From positions 124,001-188,000 of the forward strand of contig RSEH01000038.1 of NCBI GenBank assembly GCA_006503475.1: DNA of 64,000 nt. Direction: 5' to 3'. The notes under the pieces are model-generated. The model saw only the letters and a list, made by a program, of their open reading frames with translations, did no database searches and was not told the origin of the DNA. Position numbers and translations under genes: made by a program. Origin of the DNA: Stentor roeselii (Eukaryota > Ciliophora > Heterotrichea > Heterotrichida > Stentoridae). Positions 10,392 to 20,247 of this stretch are shown in pieces; the stretch's first letter is position 1; each line of letters begins with the position of its first letter.

Positions 10392-11738
10392 ATGAACACT
10401 GCTGATGTTTTTCTTTTCAATAATCAGGCTATGGAAAGTCTTCAAAGTGGAAAAGTTTTGAACTCTGAAAGATTTCTTTTGCAGGCTCAAGCTTTGTTGA
10501 AGAGTAGTGAAAAGTCTCAGAAAACTTCGAGACTCTGGGCGATTACTTATAATAACTTGGCTTGTGTGTATAAAACGAAAGGGGATAGTGAAAAAGCTTT
10601 GAAAAATTTGTTCTTGGCACTGGAAACTGAGAAAGAGGCACCTAGTTCATGTTTAAGTGTTTCCAGTATTTACTTGAATATAGCCTCGATTTACTCTTCT
10701 ATGCAATTTCATAAGAAATCTTTAAGTTATGTGCTTCAAGCGCTGGATTATTTGAAGGTTGCTGAGAAAGACTCGGAACAGTATTGGACGTCGTTGGCTT
10801 CTGCTTATTTATCAGCTGGGAATGAGTACGAGTCACTTTTTCAGCAAGAGTCAGCTCTACTAATGTTCAGTGAAGGGCAAGCACTGGCCTCTAAGAACTT
10901 GGGAAATCTGCACATTTTGACTATCAAACTGAAAAAAGCGATGCAAAATTCAAGCTTTGCCCAGATCAGGTCCAGAAGCATCACTCCTACGAAAATTAAC
11001 GTTAAAAAAAAACAAAACAAGCCCAGCTTGAAACAATTTTCAGAGAAGTTCAGTCTGGAATCTCCTCGAAATGACTTCAGTCCTTTAAACTTGTCTGGAA
11101 TCAGCAAAAAACTCCCAGCTATTCAAAATAGACTCAATAGAAATAATCAAGGGTTTCATTCAGTTAAAAGACAAACTAAAGCTCAAGAACTTGAAGTTAC
11201 TAAATTGAAATTTGGGAAAATTTCACAAAATGTGAAAAAGAACAGTTTACTTCCTTTAATCAGTCCTAGTAAACAGCAGGAAAGAGAAAAAGAATTCACT
11301 TTGGAATCTGATACTGAAGACCAGGTCAGTTCATTATCAAGTATCTCCGAAGACATCGAGACCAAAAAGCTAAGCGATTCTCAAGACCCAAGCCAAATAT
11401 CCGAGCCGCATTTAAAAACATCAAAACCCTCTGCTTTCCAGAACCTTTCCACATCGGACATCGGAATATCATGTGAGTTATCTTTAAAAAAATCAACAAA
11501 AGACCAAGAAACCCAATCACTGATAACCGAAATCCAAACTCCCTCAAGTTTCCAGCGAATGGCAGCTCAAATAATCCAAAAGCACTGGAAAAACTACAAA
11601 AACTTCAAAAACTTAAAAACCCAATCCAAGCTAAAAACCAAAAAATCCCCTTCTTCCCAATCCCGTTCAAATTTCGTGAATTCTTCATTCACCTCTCCTC
11701 CAATTCCCCTTCACAGCAAAATCTTCATAAGTAAATAA
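10392..11738 (+). CDS. TPR-domain protein with a C-terminal IQ motif
   Basis: This is a 448-aa protein. Residues about 5-165 form helix-turn-helix tetratricopeptide repeats in the style of kinesin light chain (WAITYNNLACVYKTKGD, SIYLNIASIYSSM, YWTSLASAYLSAGNEYES). The middle is Ser/Lys-rich and probably disordered. Near residue 394 an IQ-like helix (AAQIIQKHWKNYKN) could bind calmodulin or centrin. The start codon lies 31 bp from the preferred start of the divergent RCC1 gene, so the two share a very short 5' region. Its stop is 12 bp before the VPS54 start. The molecular role is unknown; calcium-regulated scaffolding is a guess. Confidence 0.78.
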   Translation: MNTADVFLFNNQAMESLQSGKVLNSERFLLQAQALLKSSEKSQKTSRLWAITYNNLACVYKTKGDSEKALKNLFLALETEKEAPSSCLSVSSIYLNIASIYSSMQFHKKSLSYVLQALDYLKVAEKDSEQYWTSLASAYLSAGNEYESLFQQESALLMFSEGQALASKNLGNLHILTIKLKKAMQNSSFAQIRSRSITPTKINVKKKQNKPSLKQFSEKFSLESPRNDFSPLNLSGISKKLPAIQNRLNRNNQGFHSVKRQTKAQELEVTKLKFGKISQNVKKNSLLPLISPSKQQEREKEFTLESDTEDQVSSLSSISEDIETKKLSDSQDPSQISEPHLKTSKPSAFQNLSTSDIGISCELSLKKSTKDQETQSLITEIQTPSSFQRMAAQIIQKHWKNYKNFKNLKTQSKLKTKKSPSSQSRSNFVNSSFTSPPIPLHSKIFISK

Positions 11739-11750
11739 CAGGCAATATAT

Positions 11751-14249
11751 ATGGATCCACCCCTGAGCAGTCGGTCTTCACAGTCATCTCACAACCGTTC
11801 TCAAGACAACATCGAGCCGCTGAGTTTCCTTCGATCGAACTCGTCGATATCAAAGACAGCGCAGTCATTATCGACAGTGATCAGCGCTCCAGAGTCATCA
11901 ATTTTGACTTACATTTATTCTTACATCCAAAAATCACTAAGCTTTGGAGTCGAGCCTTCAGCAATTCTGCAGGATATCGACCCTGCTGACTTTAATCCTT
12001 ATCTCAGCAAAGTTGGACCTTTGTTGGCAGCTAGACCTGTCACTCATATTGATGAAAATCATAAAAGCTTTACACTTGAAGCTTGTTTTTCTATGATTCC
12101 TGCGATTTTCTTTAAAGATGATTTTGACTTAAAAGGGTTTATTGATGAACATGCCTTGACTCAACAAGAAGTCATTTCTGGGTATTTGGATATGACAGAT
12201 GTTAGTATTTTCAATAAAATTTCAATTAATTGGAAGGATTTGATGAGTACTGCTTTTAACTTAGAAGCTATGAATGAAGATATCGGATTTTTACTGTTGA
12301 AAGTCATTCAGCTTCGAAAGGATAATGCTGAGGTTCAACAGAAGATGATGGAACAGTACTTGAAAGTAGTGAGGCTCAGTAGAAGACTTGCGAATATTCA
12401 AAAAGTTATGAAAAAGTTAAGGTTTATGGCTGATGTTCAAATCACACAACCGACATTGACTGATATGATAAATCAAGGTCTTTACTCATCAGCTGCCCAG
12501 CTTCTTGCGAAAACTCAAGAAACTTTAAAGTCTGAGTTAAAAGGTCTGGCATCGATGAGCACTCTCGGCCAGACAATGGAAAAAACAAAGCAAAACTTGT
12601 CAAGTCAACTTGATCAAGAGTTCATAGTCCTCACACACAAGTTCATCATTCTCAACACTTTCAGTCATGTGGAAAAACTGATAAAAATGTTGAAAAATAA
12701 CTCATCATTAGACAGTACTTATAAAATCTTCCCAAAGGAAGAAAATTATGAAAGGATCAGTGAACTTATTAGAAACAAGTTAAATACTGATACATTACAA
12801 CAATCTTTACAAGTTATTTGCAAGAATTTACTGGAGGACGTGAAAAATAGCATAAAAAATCTAACAAGTCAACTTGGGGTGCATAGAACTGATGAGAACT
12901 CCAAGTGGGTGAATATAAGCCACCCTCATTTCATCATTGTTTTACAGTCAATCATCTCTACTTTTCACTCAATCTTTCAGAAATTTGTAACTCTTGGAAC
13001 ACTAGTCTTAAGACAATGTACAACTGAGCAAGGGTCCTACATTGAACTTGTAAAATCTCTATCAACAGGAAGATTTAAAAGTATTTCAAATGAACTGGTC
13101 CAAATCGAATCAGGTCTTTTCTCATTTTTTTCAGATAAACTCAGAAAAATCATAATTTCTCGAGAAAATATCTTGTCAAGTCCTTCATCTTCCACAAGTG
13201 AATTAAAAGAACTTCATGATTTAACAGGAAAAATTCCTTTTATCTGCAAGCATCTTTCAGTTGCAGTTCCCAATTCAATCCAGTCAATTTCTCAACAAAT
13301 CCAAAAAAAGTTCATTTCCAGTTTTCACGAACGTAAACTCCAAGAAACCCGTTCCTTACTCGACAGTGAAAACTGGGTAAAAGTAGAAGTCCCTGAAGAA
13401 ATGATTAAATTTATAATGGATCGACGAGGTGAAGCCTCAAAAATCGCAGGTATTAAATTAGAGACACCAGAAGTAACAGCAACAGGGAGTCTTCTGATAT
13501 TTTACAAGATTATCTATGAATATGTACGACTTGCTGAAGACTTGCACATTTCTATTGACTGTGCAATGAAACTTACTGAAATTTTAGATGTTTATAACAG
13601 AAGGACTTATGAGTTGATAGTCGAAGCGAAGGCAGTTCCCACGAAATTCACAAAAGTCACAGCGAAGCATTTAGGTCTTTCAGTGCAAGGTCTTAGTCTT
13701 CTGATCCAGGAGTTGCCTTACATTGAAAATCGTTTCAGTTCAAAAATAAAAGATTTTTCTTCTTTAGTACAATCAAATTTCAATCTTTCAAAACAAAACT
13801 ACACTTCACATATTCAAGCAATTTATGAGAAACTTTCAAATATCATTAAAAATCGTGTTGAAGATCATTGCAAGGCAGCTCTTCAAGAGGCTAAATGGGA
13901 GACAATGATTTCTCCAAGTCAAATCGATACAAACTATTACATCAAGCAGATATCGACTGACCTGACCTCCATGCACAGCATCTTGTTGACAGTGCTTAAC
14001 TCTGCACAGATAGTCGAGGTCTTCACTGCCATTTTGCAGGCCTTGGCTGAAAATCTTATCAACTTGTTCTCGAAAATTCGTATTGAGTCTTATGTACCTG
14101 CTCAAAGAATAAAAAATGATACTCAACAACTTTTAATCATGCTTCGGGAAAAGTTTTCAAGTAGTCTTTTAGAACCTTTGGAAGAACTTGAAGATCGACT
14201 TCAGAAGTTTGTGGCGGACTTTTGTGAAGGGTTTTTAAGGGGGAATTAG
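11751..14249 (+). CDS. VPS54: VPS54-like subunit of the GARP tethering complex
   Basis: This 832-aa helical protein carries the diagnostic VPS54 N-terminal region at about residues 175-260: a long helix with LRKDNAEVQQKM, then the conserved sequence with QITQPTLTDMIN and LLAKTQETLKSEL (metazoan VPS54 has a QTQPTVQ...TQ...ELxG pattern here). The C-terminal half is all helix, and the last 100 residues match the VPS54 C-terminal bundle (EVFTAILQALAENLINLFSKI). In GARP, VPS54 tethers endosome-derived vesicles at the trans-Golgi. The length is close to that of animal VPS54 (about 970 aa), with a short disordered N-terminus. The gene is convergent with the FYVE gene, 10 bp between stops. Confidence 0.75.
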   Translation: MDPPLSSRSSQSSHNRSQDNIEPLSFLRSNSSISKTAQSLSTVISAPESSILTYIYSYIQKSLSFGVEPSAILQDIDPADFNPYLSKVGPLLAARPVTHIDENHKSFTLEACFSMIPAIFFKDDFDLKGFIDEHALTQQEVISGYLDMTDVSIFNKISINWKDLMSTAFNLEAMNEDIGFLLLKVIQLRKDNAEVQQKMMEQYLKVVRLSRRLANIQKVMKKLRFMADVQITQPTLTDMINQGLYSSAAQLLAKTQETLKSELKGLASMSTLGQTMEKTKQNLSSQLDQEFIVLTHKFIILNTFSHVEKLIKMLKNNSSLDSTYKIFPKEENYERISELIRNKLNTDTLQQSLQVICKNLLEDVKNSIKNLTSQLGVHRTDENSKWVNISHPHFIIVLQSIISTFHSIFQKFVTLGTLVLRQCTTEQGSYIELVKSLSTGRFKSISNELVQIESGLFSFFSDKLRKIIISRENILSSPSSSTSELKELHDLTGKIPFICKHLSVAVPNSIQSISQQIQKKFISSFHERKLQETRSLLDSENWVKVEVPEEMIKFIMDRRGEASKIAGIKLETPEVTATGSLLIFYKIIYEYVRLAEDLHISIDCAMKLTEILDVYNRRTYELIVEAKAVPTKFTKVTAKHLGLSVQGLSLLIQELPYIENRFSSKIKDFSSLVQSNFNLSKQNYTSHIQAIYEKLSNIIKNRVEDHCKAALQEAKWETMISPSQIDTNYYIKQISTDLTSMHSILLTVLNSAQIVEVFTAILQALAENLINLFSKIRIESYVPAQRIKNDTQQLLIMLREKFSSSLLEPLEELEDRLQKFVADFCEGFLRGN

Positions 14250-14259
14250 TTTTTATAAA

Positions 14260-15243
14260 TTAAATCACTAAACATGTGCATGTCTTTGAATGTAAGGAGT
14301 CTTCGGATGATTCGAGAATTTGGAGCTTTAGGGTTTCGAGAGTTTTGCGTTGGTCGTCGATTTTTGATTTTAAAGAGAAATAGGGGTCTGGATCGTCTTC
14401 TGGGAGATAAGTTATTGTGGCTTCGACTAACTTTTTTTGAAGGGTTTTTATCTTTTTTTCTTTTATTTCTAGATCTGCTGTTAGTTGGGATAGCTCTTGC
14501 ATGAGTTTCAGGTTTTCGTCCTGAATTTCATCATAAACATTTAACAATTCCGAGTAATTCTCATTTTCCAAATTCTGACATCCTGCAGCAACAAGTTGAA
14601 ACTTCTTCAAAAGTTTAGCCTTTTTATTCCTCAAATCCTGCAAAGGTATCCAAAAACAAGAAATTTCCAATCCCTGTTCCGAAATCCTCTGACTCAAAAC
14701 ATTTCCTTCCAAAAGACTTTCCCTCAACTTATCCTCCTTTCTTTCAATTTCCTTCTGAACCAAGTTATACTTCCTAATAACTTCCTCCATCCTAATCAAC
14801 TTGTTATCCTTCTCAGCTTTCATCTTCGAAACCGCCATTCTCTGTTCCCTATCCTTTTTCTCAGCTTCAATTTCTAATTCAGCTAAAATTCCTTCAAGAA
14901 TTCTTTTTTTCGTGCAAATTTTCGCCCTAGTTTTGATTTCCTGTCCTAAAGCAAAGTAAAATTCGCCTTTTTGCTTTTTCAAGTCCTCGATTTCCAAGTC
15001 CATCGTCTTCCGGAAGTGGTCAGTCATGACTCTTCGATAACAAAAGTTGCAAATTCGGTCGATTCGGCTTGTTTGAGGATTCGGGACTCTTTGAGGGGAA
15101 CAAGAAGAACAAACTCCTCGTCCACAGAACTTGCAACAGTGTTTTTTTGTGTACTTCGAAAGACCGAAGCCGAATTTTTGGTCACATCTTGCGCAGCGGG
15201 TGTCTGATGTGAAGTCTGTTTTGATTGTGTTTTGGGTACTCAT
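14260..15243 (-). CDS. FYVE-type zinc-finger, coiled-coil protein ending in a CaaX box
   Basis: This is a 327-aa protein. Residues about 15-70 form a FYVE-related finger with four Cys pairs (CARCDQKF, CKFCG, CSSC, CNFC). In place of the classic R(R/K)HHCR patch it has KKHCCKFCG, so binding to phosphatidylinositol 3-phosphate is plausible but not certain. Residues about 75-310 are a nearly continuous coiled coil. The last four residues are CLVI, a textbook CaaX prenylation signal. A lipid-anchored, endosome-directed coiled-coil tether is a fair inference. Start-to-start spacing to the divergent RING-PHD gene is only 23 bp. Confidence 0.82.
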   Translation of the reverse strand: MSTQNTIKTDFTSDTRCARCDQKFGFGLSKYTKKHCCKFCGRGVCSSCSPQRVPNPQTSRIDRICNFCYRRVMTDHFRKTMDLEIEDLKKQKGEFYFALGQEIKTRAKICTKKRILEGILAELEIEAEKKDREQRMAVSKMKAEKDNKLIRMEEVIRKYNLVQKEIERKEDKLRESLLEGNVLSQRISEQGLEISCFWIPLQDLRNKKAKLLKKFQLVAAGCQNLENENYSELLNVYDEIQDENLKLMQELSQLTADLEIKEKKIKTLQKKLVEATITYLPEDDPDPYFSLKSKIDDQRKTLETLKLQILESSEDSLHSKTCTCLVI

Positions 15244-15266
15244 TTTTTTGTATCTTACTAGAAATA

Positions 15267-15770
15267 ATGCAATCTGGATTTGAAGGGGAAGACTTGGAAA
15301 AGAAATTGAATTTTTGTATCATTTGTTGTAAAAGGGTTAAAGAAGAAGACTTTGCTAGACTTCCTTGTTTACATCATGAGTTTTGCTTTGAGTGTATTTT
15401 TGAATGGAGCTTATTTGCGAATTTTTGCCCACTTTGTAAGAAAAAGTTTGAATTTATTGAAAGAGGGGAAGGGATTGTTCTAGTGAAGGATAAGGAATTG
15501 CAGGATGTCGATGAGAATGATTTTCGATGTGAAAAATGTGGAGAGTTTGGAAGTCGGGATTTTTTTTTGAGTTGTGTTTCGTGTTTGAGTCAGTTTCATG
15601 TTGCTTGTCTTGGAATGAAATTTGCACCTGTTTTGAATCAGTGGTTTTGTGATAAGTGCTTAACTGGGGTTGGAGGGTATAAAGCTAGGTTTGTTTTGAA
15701 GGCTATGATTAGATGTGGAAGGAAGCTTAGCACTGAAAGAACTAGACTTAAGAAGTTGAGGGACTGTTAA
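15267..15770 (+). CDS. Compact RING plus PHD finger protein
   Basis: This 167-aa protein is counted from the Met at 15267. A longer frame begins at 15225 but would overlap the neighbouring FYVE start codon. Residues about 15-65 form a C3HC4 RING (CIICC, then PCLHHEFCFECIFEW, then CPLCKKKF), expected to recruit an E2 ubiquitin enzyme. Residues about 85-135 form a PHD finger (CEKCGEFG, CVSCLSQFHVACLG, WFCDKC), a histone-tail or peptide reader. RING-then-PHD order is found in PHRF1-type proteins, but those are much larger. It may be a small chromatin-linked ubiquitin ligase. Confidence 0.8.
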   Translation: MQSGFEGEDLEKKLNFCIICCKRVKEEDFARLPCLHHEFCFECIFEWSLFANFCPLCKKKFEFIERGEGIVLVKDKELQDVDENDFRCEKCGEFGSRDFFLSCVSCLSQFHVACLGMKFAPVLNQWFCDKCLTGVGGYKARFVLKAMIRCGRKLSTERTRLKKLRDC

Positions 15771-16035
15771 AATAATTTTTAGTTTTGAACTTATAGATAT
15801 TTAGGTTATAATTTATGATTAGGAAGAAAGTAGAAATATATGGGTTTGTTTAAGATGATAAAATTATCAATTTTAACAGTTAATGAACTTAGTTATATTC
15901 GTTATCGGAAAATTTATTTATTCATATCTTATCTAAAAAAATTTTACAAGAATCTCACTATTAACATAAAAACCCCTAATCCCTATCAATCCTCATCACA
16001 CCTCCCTAAATCCCTCAACCCTTAAAATAATCAAA

Positions 16036-17703
16036 ATGGCAGACCGTAGGTCGTCAACGATTCCAAAGCCATCGGAAGAAGAGAAAAAAATCAAGAAAAA
16101 AGCAGAAGCAATGCTAGCAAAATCCGAAAACAACTGGAACAAAATCACTCCAGATCAAAAAGAAGTTCTAAACAGTCCAACCTCAGCTCATTTCTTCCAA
16201 ATCCCACAATCCGAGTACAAACTTCTCGAAAAGGACTGGAAAGAAGTCGGTATTCCATTCTCCGAAAACCCCGATCGAATAGAATTTTGCACAGGGAAAC
16301 TTTTCGTGAATGCAGCAGATCCAAGCAACTTATCCTGGGCAAAATCAACAAAACTAGACAAAAGCATCAACGAGATCAACAAGGTGAATCTTTTGACTTT
16401 ATCCCAGATGTTTTCTGCTACTCGAGAAAGTTTATCTAAAGACAATAAAGTTTTATTAAGCAAAATTGGAGAGAAACTCGAAGACTATGATCAAGAATAC
16501 GCGATTTGGAAAAAGGAAGAGAATAAAATTTGTCCTATTGACTTTTTCATTAGTGAAGGGAAAGAAGCTGCTCAGATTTTGAATATCGTCGGGATTACTG
16601 ATGAAAAGGTAAAAGAGGATAATTTAGTTTTGATCAGTACTAAAGAATCACTGCTTTTCATTGTTTTTAAAAAGGATGGAATCGCTGACCAGTGGCTTAT
16701 TTCATTGAAAATACTGCTCAAGGCACAGAACTTGTCTTATCGAGGCACGAAGGACGAGTACTCCCCAAAGAAAAAAGATCTTGTCAAGGATATCGTGAAG
16801 GATAAGGACTTAAGACTAGAGTCTAAAAATAACAACATTCTTTTGTGGATTGTTGACTTGGAACTCGACTCTTATCTTTACAGAGAACTGAAAATTTACC
16901 TTTGGAATCGTTCAAAAGAACATTATTTATTCTTCGTTATTGATATGAGGAAACCTTTAAAAGAGACTAAACAAATTTTTAATGAAAAGTTTAAATCTTA
17001 TAGTTTTCTTTGTAGAGAACTGATGAAAATTTACTTGAATGAAGTGAAAATCTCGAGATTTTTCTTGATTTTACAAGAAGATTATGATGTTTCTCTTGAA
17101 TCTAAAGGTATGAACTTCAATAAAGATAACTTGATGGACACTTCTCACTCAGAATTCTGGAAAACACGTAAAAAAATTCGCAGAAATTACAGAGCTTTAG
17201 TTTTAAAGCAAGACTGGCAACTGAAAAAAGATCTCGAAAAGAAATTTCGTGAAGAACTCAAAGCAAAAGGACGAAAAAAGAAGAAAAAACATCGAATCCT
17301 CGAATCCAAGCCAAAAATCGAAGACCGCTTCGACGTAAACTGCCTGGAAGTCCAAAAAATTTACTCAAAAATCCGAAAAACCGTCTTCGAAGAAAAAAAC
17401 CAAATTTTAAAAGCTTTAAAAGTCCTTCAAATGCAGAAACAAATGATCCGAAGCCGGTTAATCCGCATTTCTGTCTTCCGCAACGAGAACAACCGATACA
17501 GAAAATCACGAGGTGGAAAAGCCTTTAAAAGCCGTGCATTAAAAACAACAGAAAAAAAAGCGAAAAAAGCTTACACAGCAGCTTCAAACGTCCTAAAAAT
17601 AATGATGTTCGAAGACACGATCCCTGGTCTTATCCCTGAACAAATCCGTAGTTCTTTAAAACAAGAAGAGAAAAAACGCGACGGGTGCTGTGAGGTTATT
17701 TAA
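16036..17703 (+). CDS. Basic protein of unknown function with C-terminal CaaX box
   Basis: This is a 555-aa protein. A segment around residues 185-235 (LVLISTKESLLFIVFKKDG, then DQWLISLKILLKA) has the strand pattern and final helix of a PH-like fold, but I would not insist on it. Residues about 375-430 are strongly basic coil (KKKKKHRI). The C-terminus reads GCCEVI, so the last four residues CEVI form a possible prenylation box. Its TAA stop shares two bases with the reverse-strand TAA of the convergent gene: the two coding regions overlap by 4 bp (TTAA palindrome at 17700-17703). No family is recognised with confidence. Confidence 0.75.
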   Translation: MADRRSSTIPKPSEEEKKIKKKAEAMLAKSENNWNKITPDQKEVLNSPTSAHFFQIPQSEYKLLEKDWKEVGIPFSENPDRIEFCTGKLFVNAADPSNLSWAKSTKLDKSINEINKVNLLTLSQMFSATRESLSKDNKVLLSKIGEKLEDYDQEYAIWKKEENKICPIDFFISEGKEAAQILNIVGITDEKVKEDNLVLISTKESLLFIVFKKDGIADQWLISLKILLKAQNLSYRGTKDEYSPKKKDLVKDIVKDKDLRLESKNNNILLWIVDLELDSYLYRELKIYLWNRSKEHYLFFVIDMRKPLKETKQIFNEKFKSYSFLCRELMKIYLNEVKISRFFLILQEDYDVSLESKGMNFNKDNLMDTSHSEFWKTRKKIRRNYRALVLKQDWQLKKDLEKKFREELKAKGRKKKKKHRILESKPKIEDRFDVNCLEVQKIYSKIRKTVFEEKNQILKALKVLQMQKQMIRSRLIRISVFRNENNRYRKSRGGKAFKSRALKTTEKKAKKAYTAASNVLKIMMFEDTIPGLIPEQIRSSLKQEEKKRDGCCEVI

Positions 17704-20207
17704 GTCCTAATTAATCCTAGAATTTCTGCTGTTTCTGTCAAGACCAAGTCAAAAATCTTGTCAGATACTGCAAGTCGTGATTGAGTCTCTTCAAACTCGT
17801 AGTCGACCCAAACCTTTTCAGAATTTTTTATGTCTGCAGCGATTAAAACTCCGATTTTCTCTTCTCGACAACGGTGAAGCTTCTCCTCATCCACTCGAGT
17901 CTCTGTGAAAAAACCGTGATCAGGGATTTTTCCAGCTTCGACACTGTTCATTGAAGTGATTTTTTGAGTTAAAAATTGTTTTAGTGAAATTTTGTCAACT
18001 TTTAAGTCTTTTCTTAATCTTTTACTTGTGGACCATGGCATCGGCGCTCCTTCTGAACCGAAGGGTCTTAAACTCTGGATCACTTCATTGCAACAGTCAA
18101 AAAACATCTTGATTTGGTTTCGGTCAACGCTCGGGTCTTGACTTGCCACTGACTTACTAAACTCTTCTAAGAAGTCTGGAGGAAAAATACTTGGAAAACT
18201 TAACCATTTCAAAGGATTCACAGAATAAGACCCTTGCACCTTTGCAAGTACTTCTAAAGGATTTTTTCGAAGAGGTCTCGCTAGACTTTTATCGATTTTT
18301 TCAAATTTTTTTAAGATGAAGTCAATTCCTAGTTCAATGAAATAATCGAAATGTTGAACTGGTTCTGGAATTTTTGATTGTGAAGAAGATTCTGAAATTT
18401 TTGATTGTGAAGGTTTCAGGTACTTTTGAAGTTCGTCTTCTAGAAAAAGTTGTAAAATTTTTTCAGAGATTTGAGAGATTGAGTCTGAAGTGATTATTTT
18501 TATGGAACTTGGGGATGGGTTTAGTGAAATTTTAACTGCTTCGCATTCTGAAGGCCAGATCTCCTGAGTTAACTGTGACCGTGAGTCACCCTTACTAGGA
18601 GTTACTGAGTTGTCCTTTGTGTTCGCTGCTGTCTCGGTTGTTTGGCTCCAGGTTTTGTTACGTTTTAAGGAATCGGAATCGTCACTTCTGTCGAATTCTT
18701 CTAAACATTCACTGTCTTCACTGATTCGGTAGAGAAGACCGTTGTCATTCACCAGACCGTGCTTGTTTTCGTATTTACTTTGCATGATTTTTGCGATATT
18801 TTGATAGCGTGAATTGATGATTTTCGTGATAGTATCAATAACTTCAGCACTTTCACTCGAATTCTTAATAACTGACTTAATCTGATAAATTTCCTCAGCC
18901 TTCAACTTCTGAAGACTATCAAGTTGGCCTTCATTAAACAGTTTAAAATCATTCATCGATGCGGTTTTCTTCAAATCTCCAGAGTCTTTCTTCCATCCCG
19001 AGATGATATTTTTGACTTCATCATCTTCAATCGAATACGACTCTTTAACTCTTTTAAACTTCTTCTGAGCCAAATACTTTCTAATGTGCGATTGAATCAA
19101 AATCACTGATTTTTCTTTCGCTTTAGATTGGAAAAAGTTACTCTGTGACTCAAACTTCGGAAATTCCGCGATTTGAGAAGGTTCCGAGTCGTATTCATTC
19201 ATAAGAAACTCTAAAGTTTTCTTAATTTCTGAAGAATTCTGGTCTTTTTGAAGAGGTCGATATTTTGGTGGTTTTGGAAAATCGAATTTTTCAGAACGTT
19301 TTGAATCAAGAGTCGATTTTCTTTTAAAGTCTCGAAAAATGTTTTCAGTTTTTTTTGTTTTTTTTAGCTTTTTCTTGGATTTTGTCTTGCTTGAATGTTT
19401 TAGCATTGACTCAGAATTCCTTTTGTTAAGAGATAAGATTGAAGACTCGCCGTTAATCGATAGTTTCGGGCGAGTTTTACTTTTCGGTAAAACTTTAGTG
19501 ATTTCAATTGGAATTTTCTTAGAAGAACTTTTTAAATCTGTGAAAATTTCTTCTTTTTTCTTGTTTTTTTCACTTTTTTGAACCTTTTTCGGTTCATTTT
19601 TGGAACTTCTGGGTGTTAAAGACTTGACATCAACTTTACTTTTATTTTTCAATTTTTCAAAGTCAATCATGAGTTGTTTTTCTATTTGTTTTTTTACTTT
19701 AGACCCTGAAAGCAATACCGAACTTTTAATTTTCGTTTCTTTTTTATTAAAATGTTTTAATTTTAAAGGATGTTTGGGTGTACTCGAGTCATTCTGAATA
19801 AAACTTTTCGGAGACTCATCACGTCCAGAGTGTTTCAAGTTTATTTTTTCTTTATTTTTTTCTGAATTTTCCTCATTTTTGTGCTTTGATTTGATTTTCG
19901 GTGACAAAGGTTGAGCACATGTCGTATTTTTTGAGGTCTTTTTAAGGATTTTTTTTACTTGACTATTTTGTTTTTTAATACGGCTGAGAGTTTGTAAGGG
20001 AATCGGCAACTTGACACGTTTCTGAAGACCTGTCGGGCTCAGGTTAGGGTGACTGGCTTGCTTCTTCCCTGTCACAGTCACTGACCCGGCTCTGACTGAA
20101 GAAAATGAGTTGAGGGAAGGGTCGTCGTGTCTTAAGGAGTTGTGGATGCATGAGTTCGGAAGGTTCAAATGAGGCATCTCGCTTGATATATTGAGTAGTT
20201 CATTCAT
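17700..20207 (-). CDS. IQ-motif protein with C-terminal DUF4378/TRM-like domain
   Basis: This is an 835-aa protein. Residues 1-330 are Ser/Lys-rich and probably disordered. Near residue 365 an IQ motif (ILIQSHIRKYLAQKKFKR) predicts calmodulin or centrin binding. The C-terminal 250 residues resemble DUF4378 as found in plant TRM/LONGIFOLIA proteins and in centrosomal relatives of CAP350: conserved helices ending in VWVDYEFEETQSRLAV and FDLVLTETAEIL. In those families the C-terminal motif recruits TON1/FOP at microtubule organising sites, so a basal-body or cortical microtubule role is an inference from family. The 3' end overlaps the convergent gene by 4 bp. Confidence 0.75.
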   Translation of the reverse strand: MNELLNISSEMPHLNLPNSCIHNSLRHDDPSLNSFSSVRAGSVTVTGKKQASHPNLSPTGLQKRVKLPIPLQTLSRIKKQNSQVKKILKKTSKNTTCAQPLSPKIKSKHKNEENSEKNKEKINLKHSGRDESPKSFIQNDSSTPKHPLKLKHFNKKETKIKSSVLLSGSKVKKQIEKQLMIDFEKLKNKSKVDVKSLTPRSSKNEPKKVQKSEKNKKKEEIFTDLKSSSKKIPIEITKVLPKSKTRPKLSINGESSILSLNKRNSESMLKHSSKTKSKKKLKKTKKTENIFRDFKRKSTLDSKRSEKFDFPKPPKYRPLQKDQNSSEIKKTLEFLMNEYDSEPSQIAEFPKFESQSNFFQSKAKEKSVILIQSHIRKYLAQKKFKRVKESYSIEDDEVKNIISGWKKDSGDLKKTASMNDFKLFNEGQLDSLQKLKAEEIYQIKSVIKNSSESAEVIDTITKIINSRYQNIAKIMQSKYENKHGLVNDNGLLYRISEDSECLEEFDRSDDSDSLKRNKTWSQTTETAANTKDNSVTPSKGDSRSQLTQEIWPSECEAVKISLNPSPSSIKIITSDSISQISEKILQLFLEDELQKYLKPSQSKISESSSQSKIPEPVQHFDYFIELGIDFILKKFEKIDKSLARPLRKNPLEVLAKVQGSYSVNPLKWLSFPSIFPPDFLEEFSKSVASQDPSVDRNQIKMFFDCCNEVIQSLRPFGSEGAPMPWSTSKRLRKDLKVDKISLKQFLTQKITSMNSVEAGKIPDHGFFTETRVDEEKLHRCREEKIGVLIAADIKNSEKVWVDYEFEETQSRLAVSDKIFDLVLTETAEILGLIRT

Positions 20208-20247
20208 ATTTATTGGACTGCTTCGTTAGATGACTAAGATTAACTAA

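Noticed and set aside
15840-16025. 61-aa frame between the RING-PHD gene and the CaaX protein
   Set aside because: Low-complexity AT-rich sequence with no domain; more likely leader sequence of the next gene.
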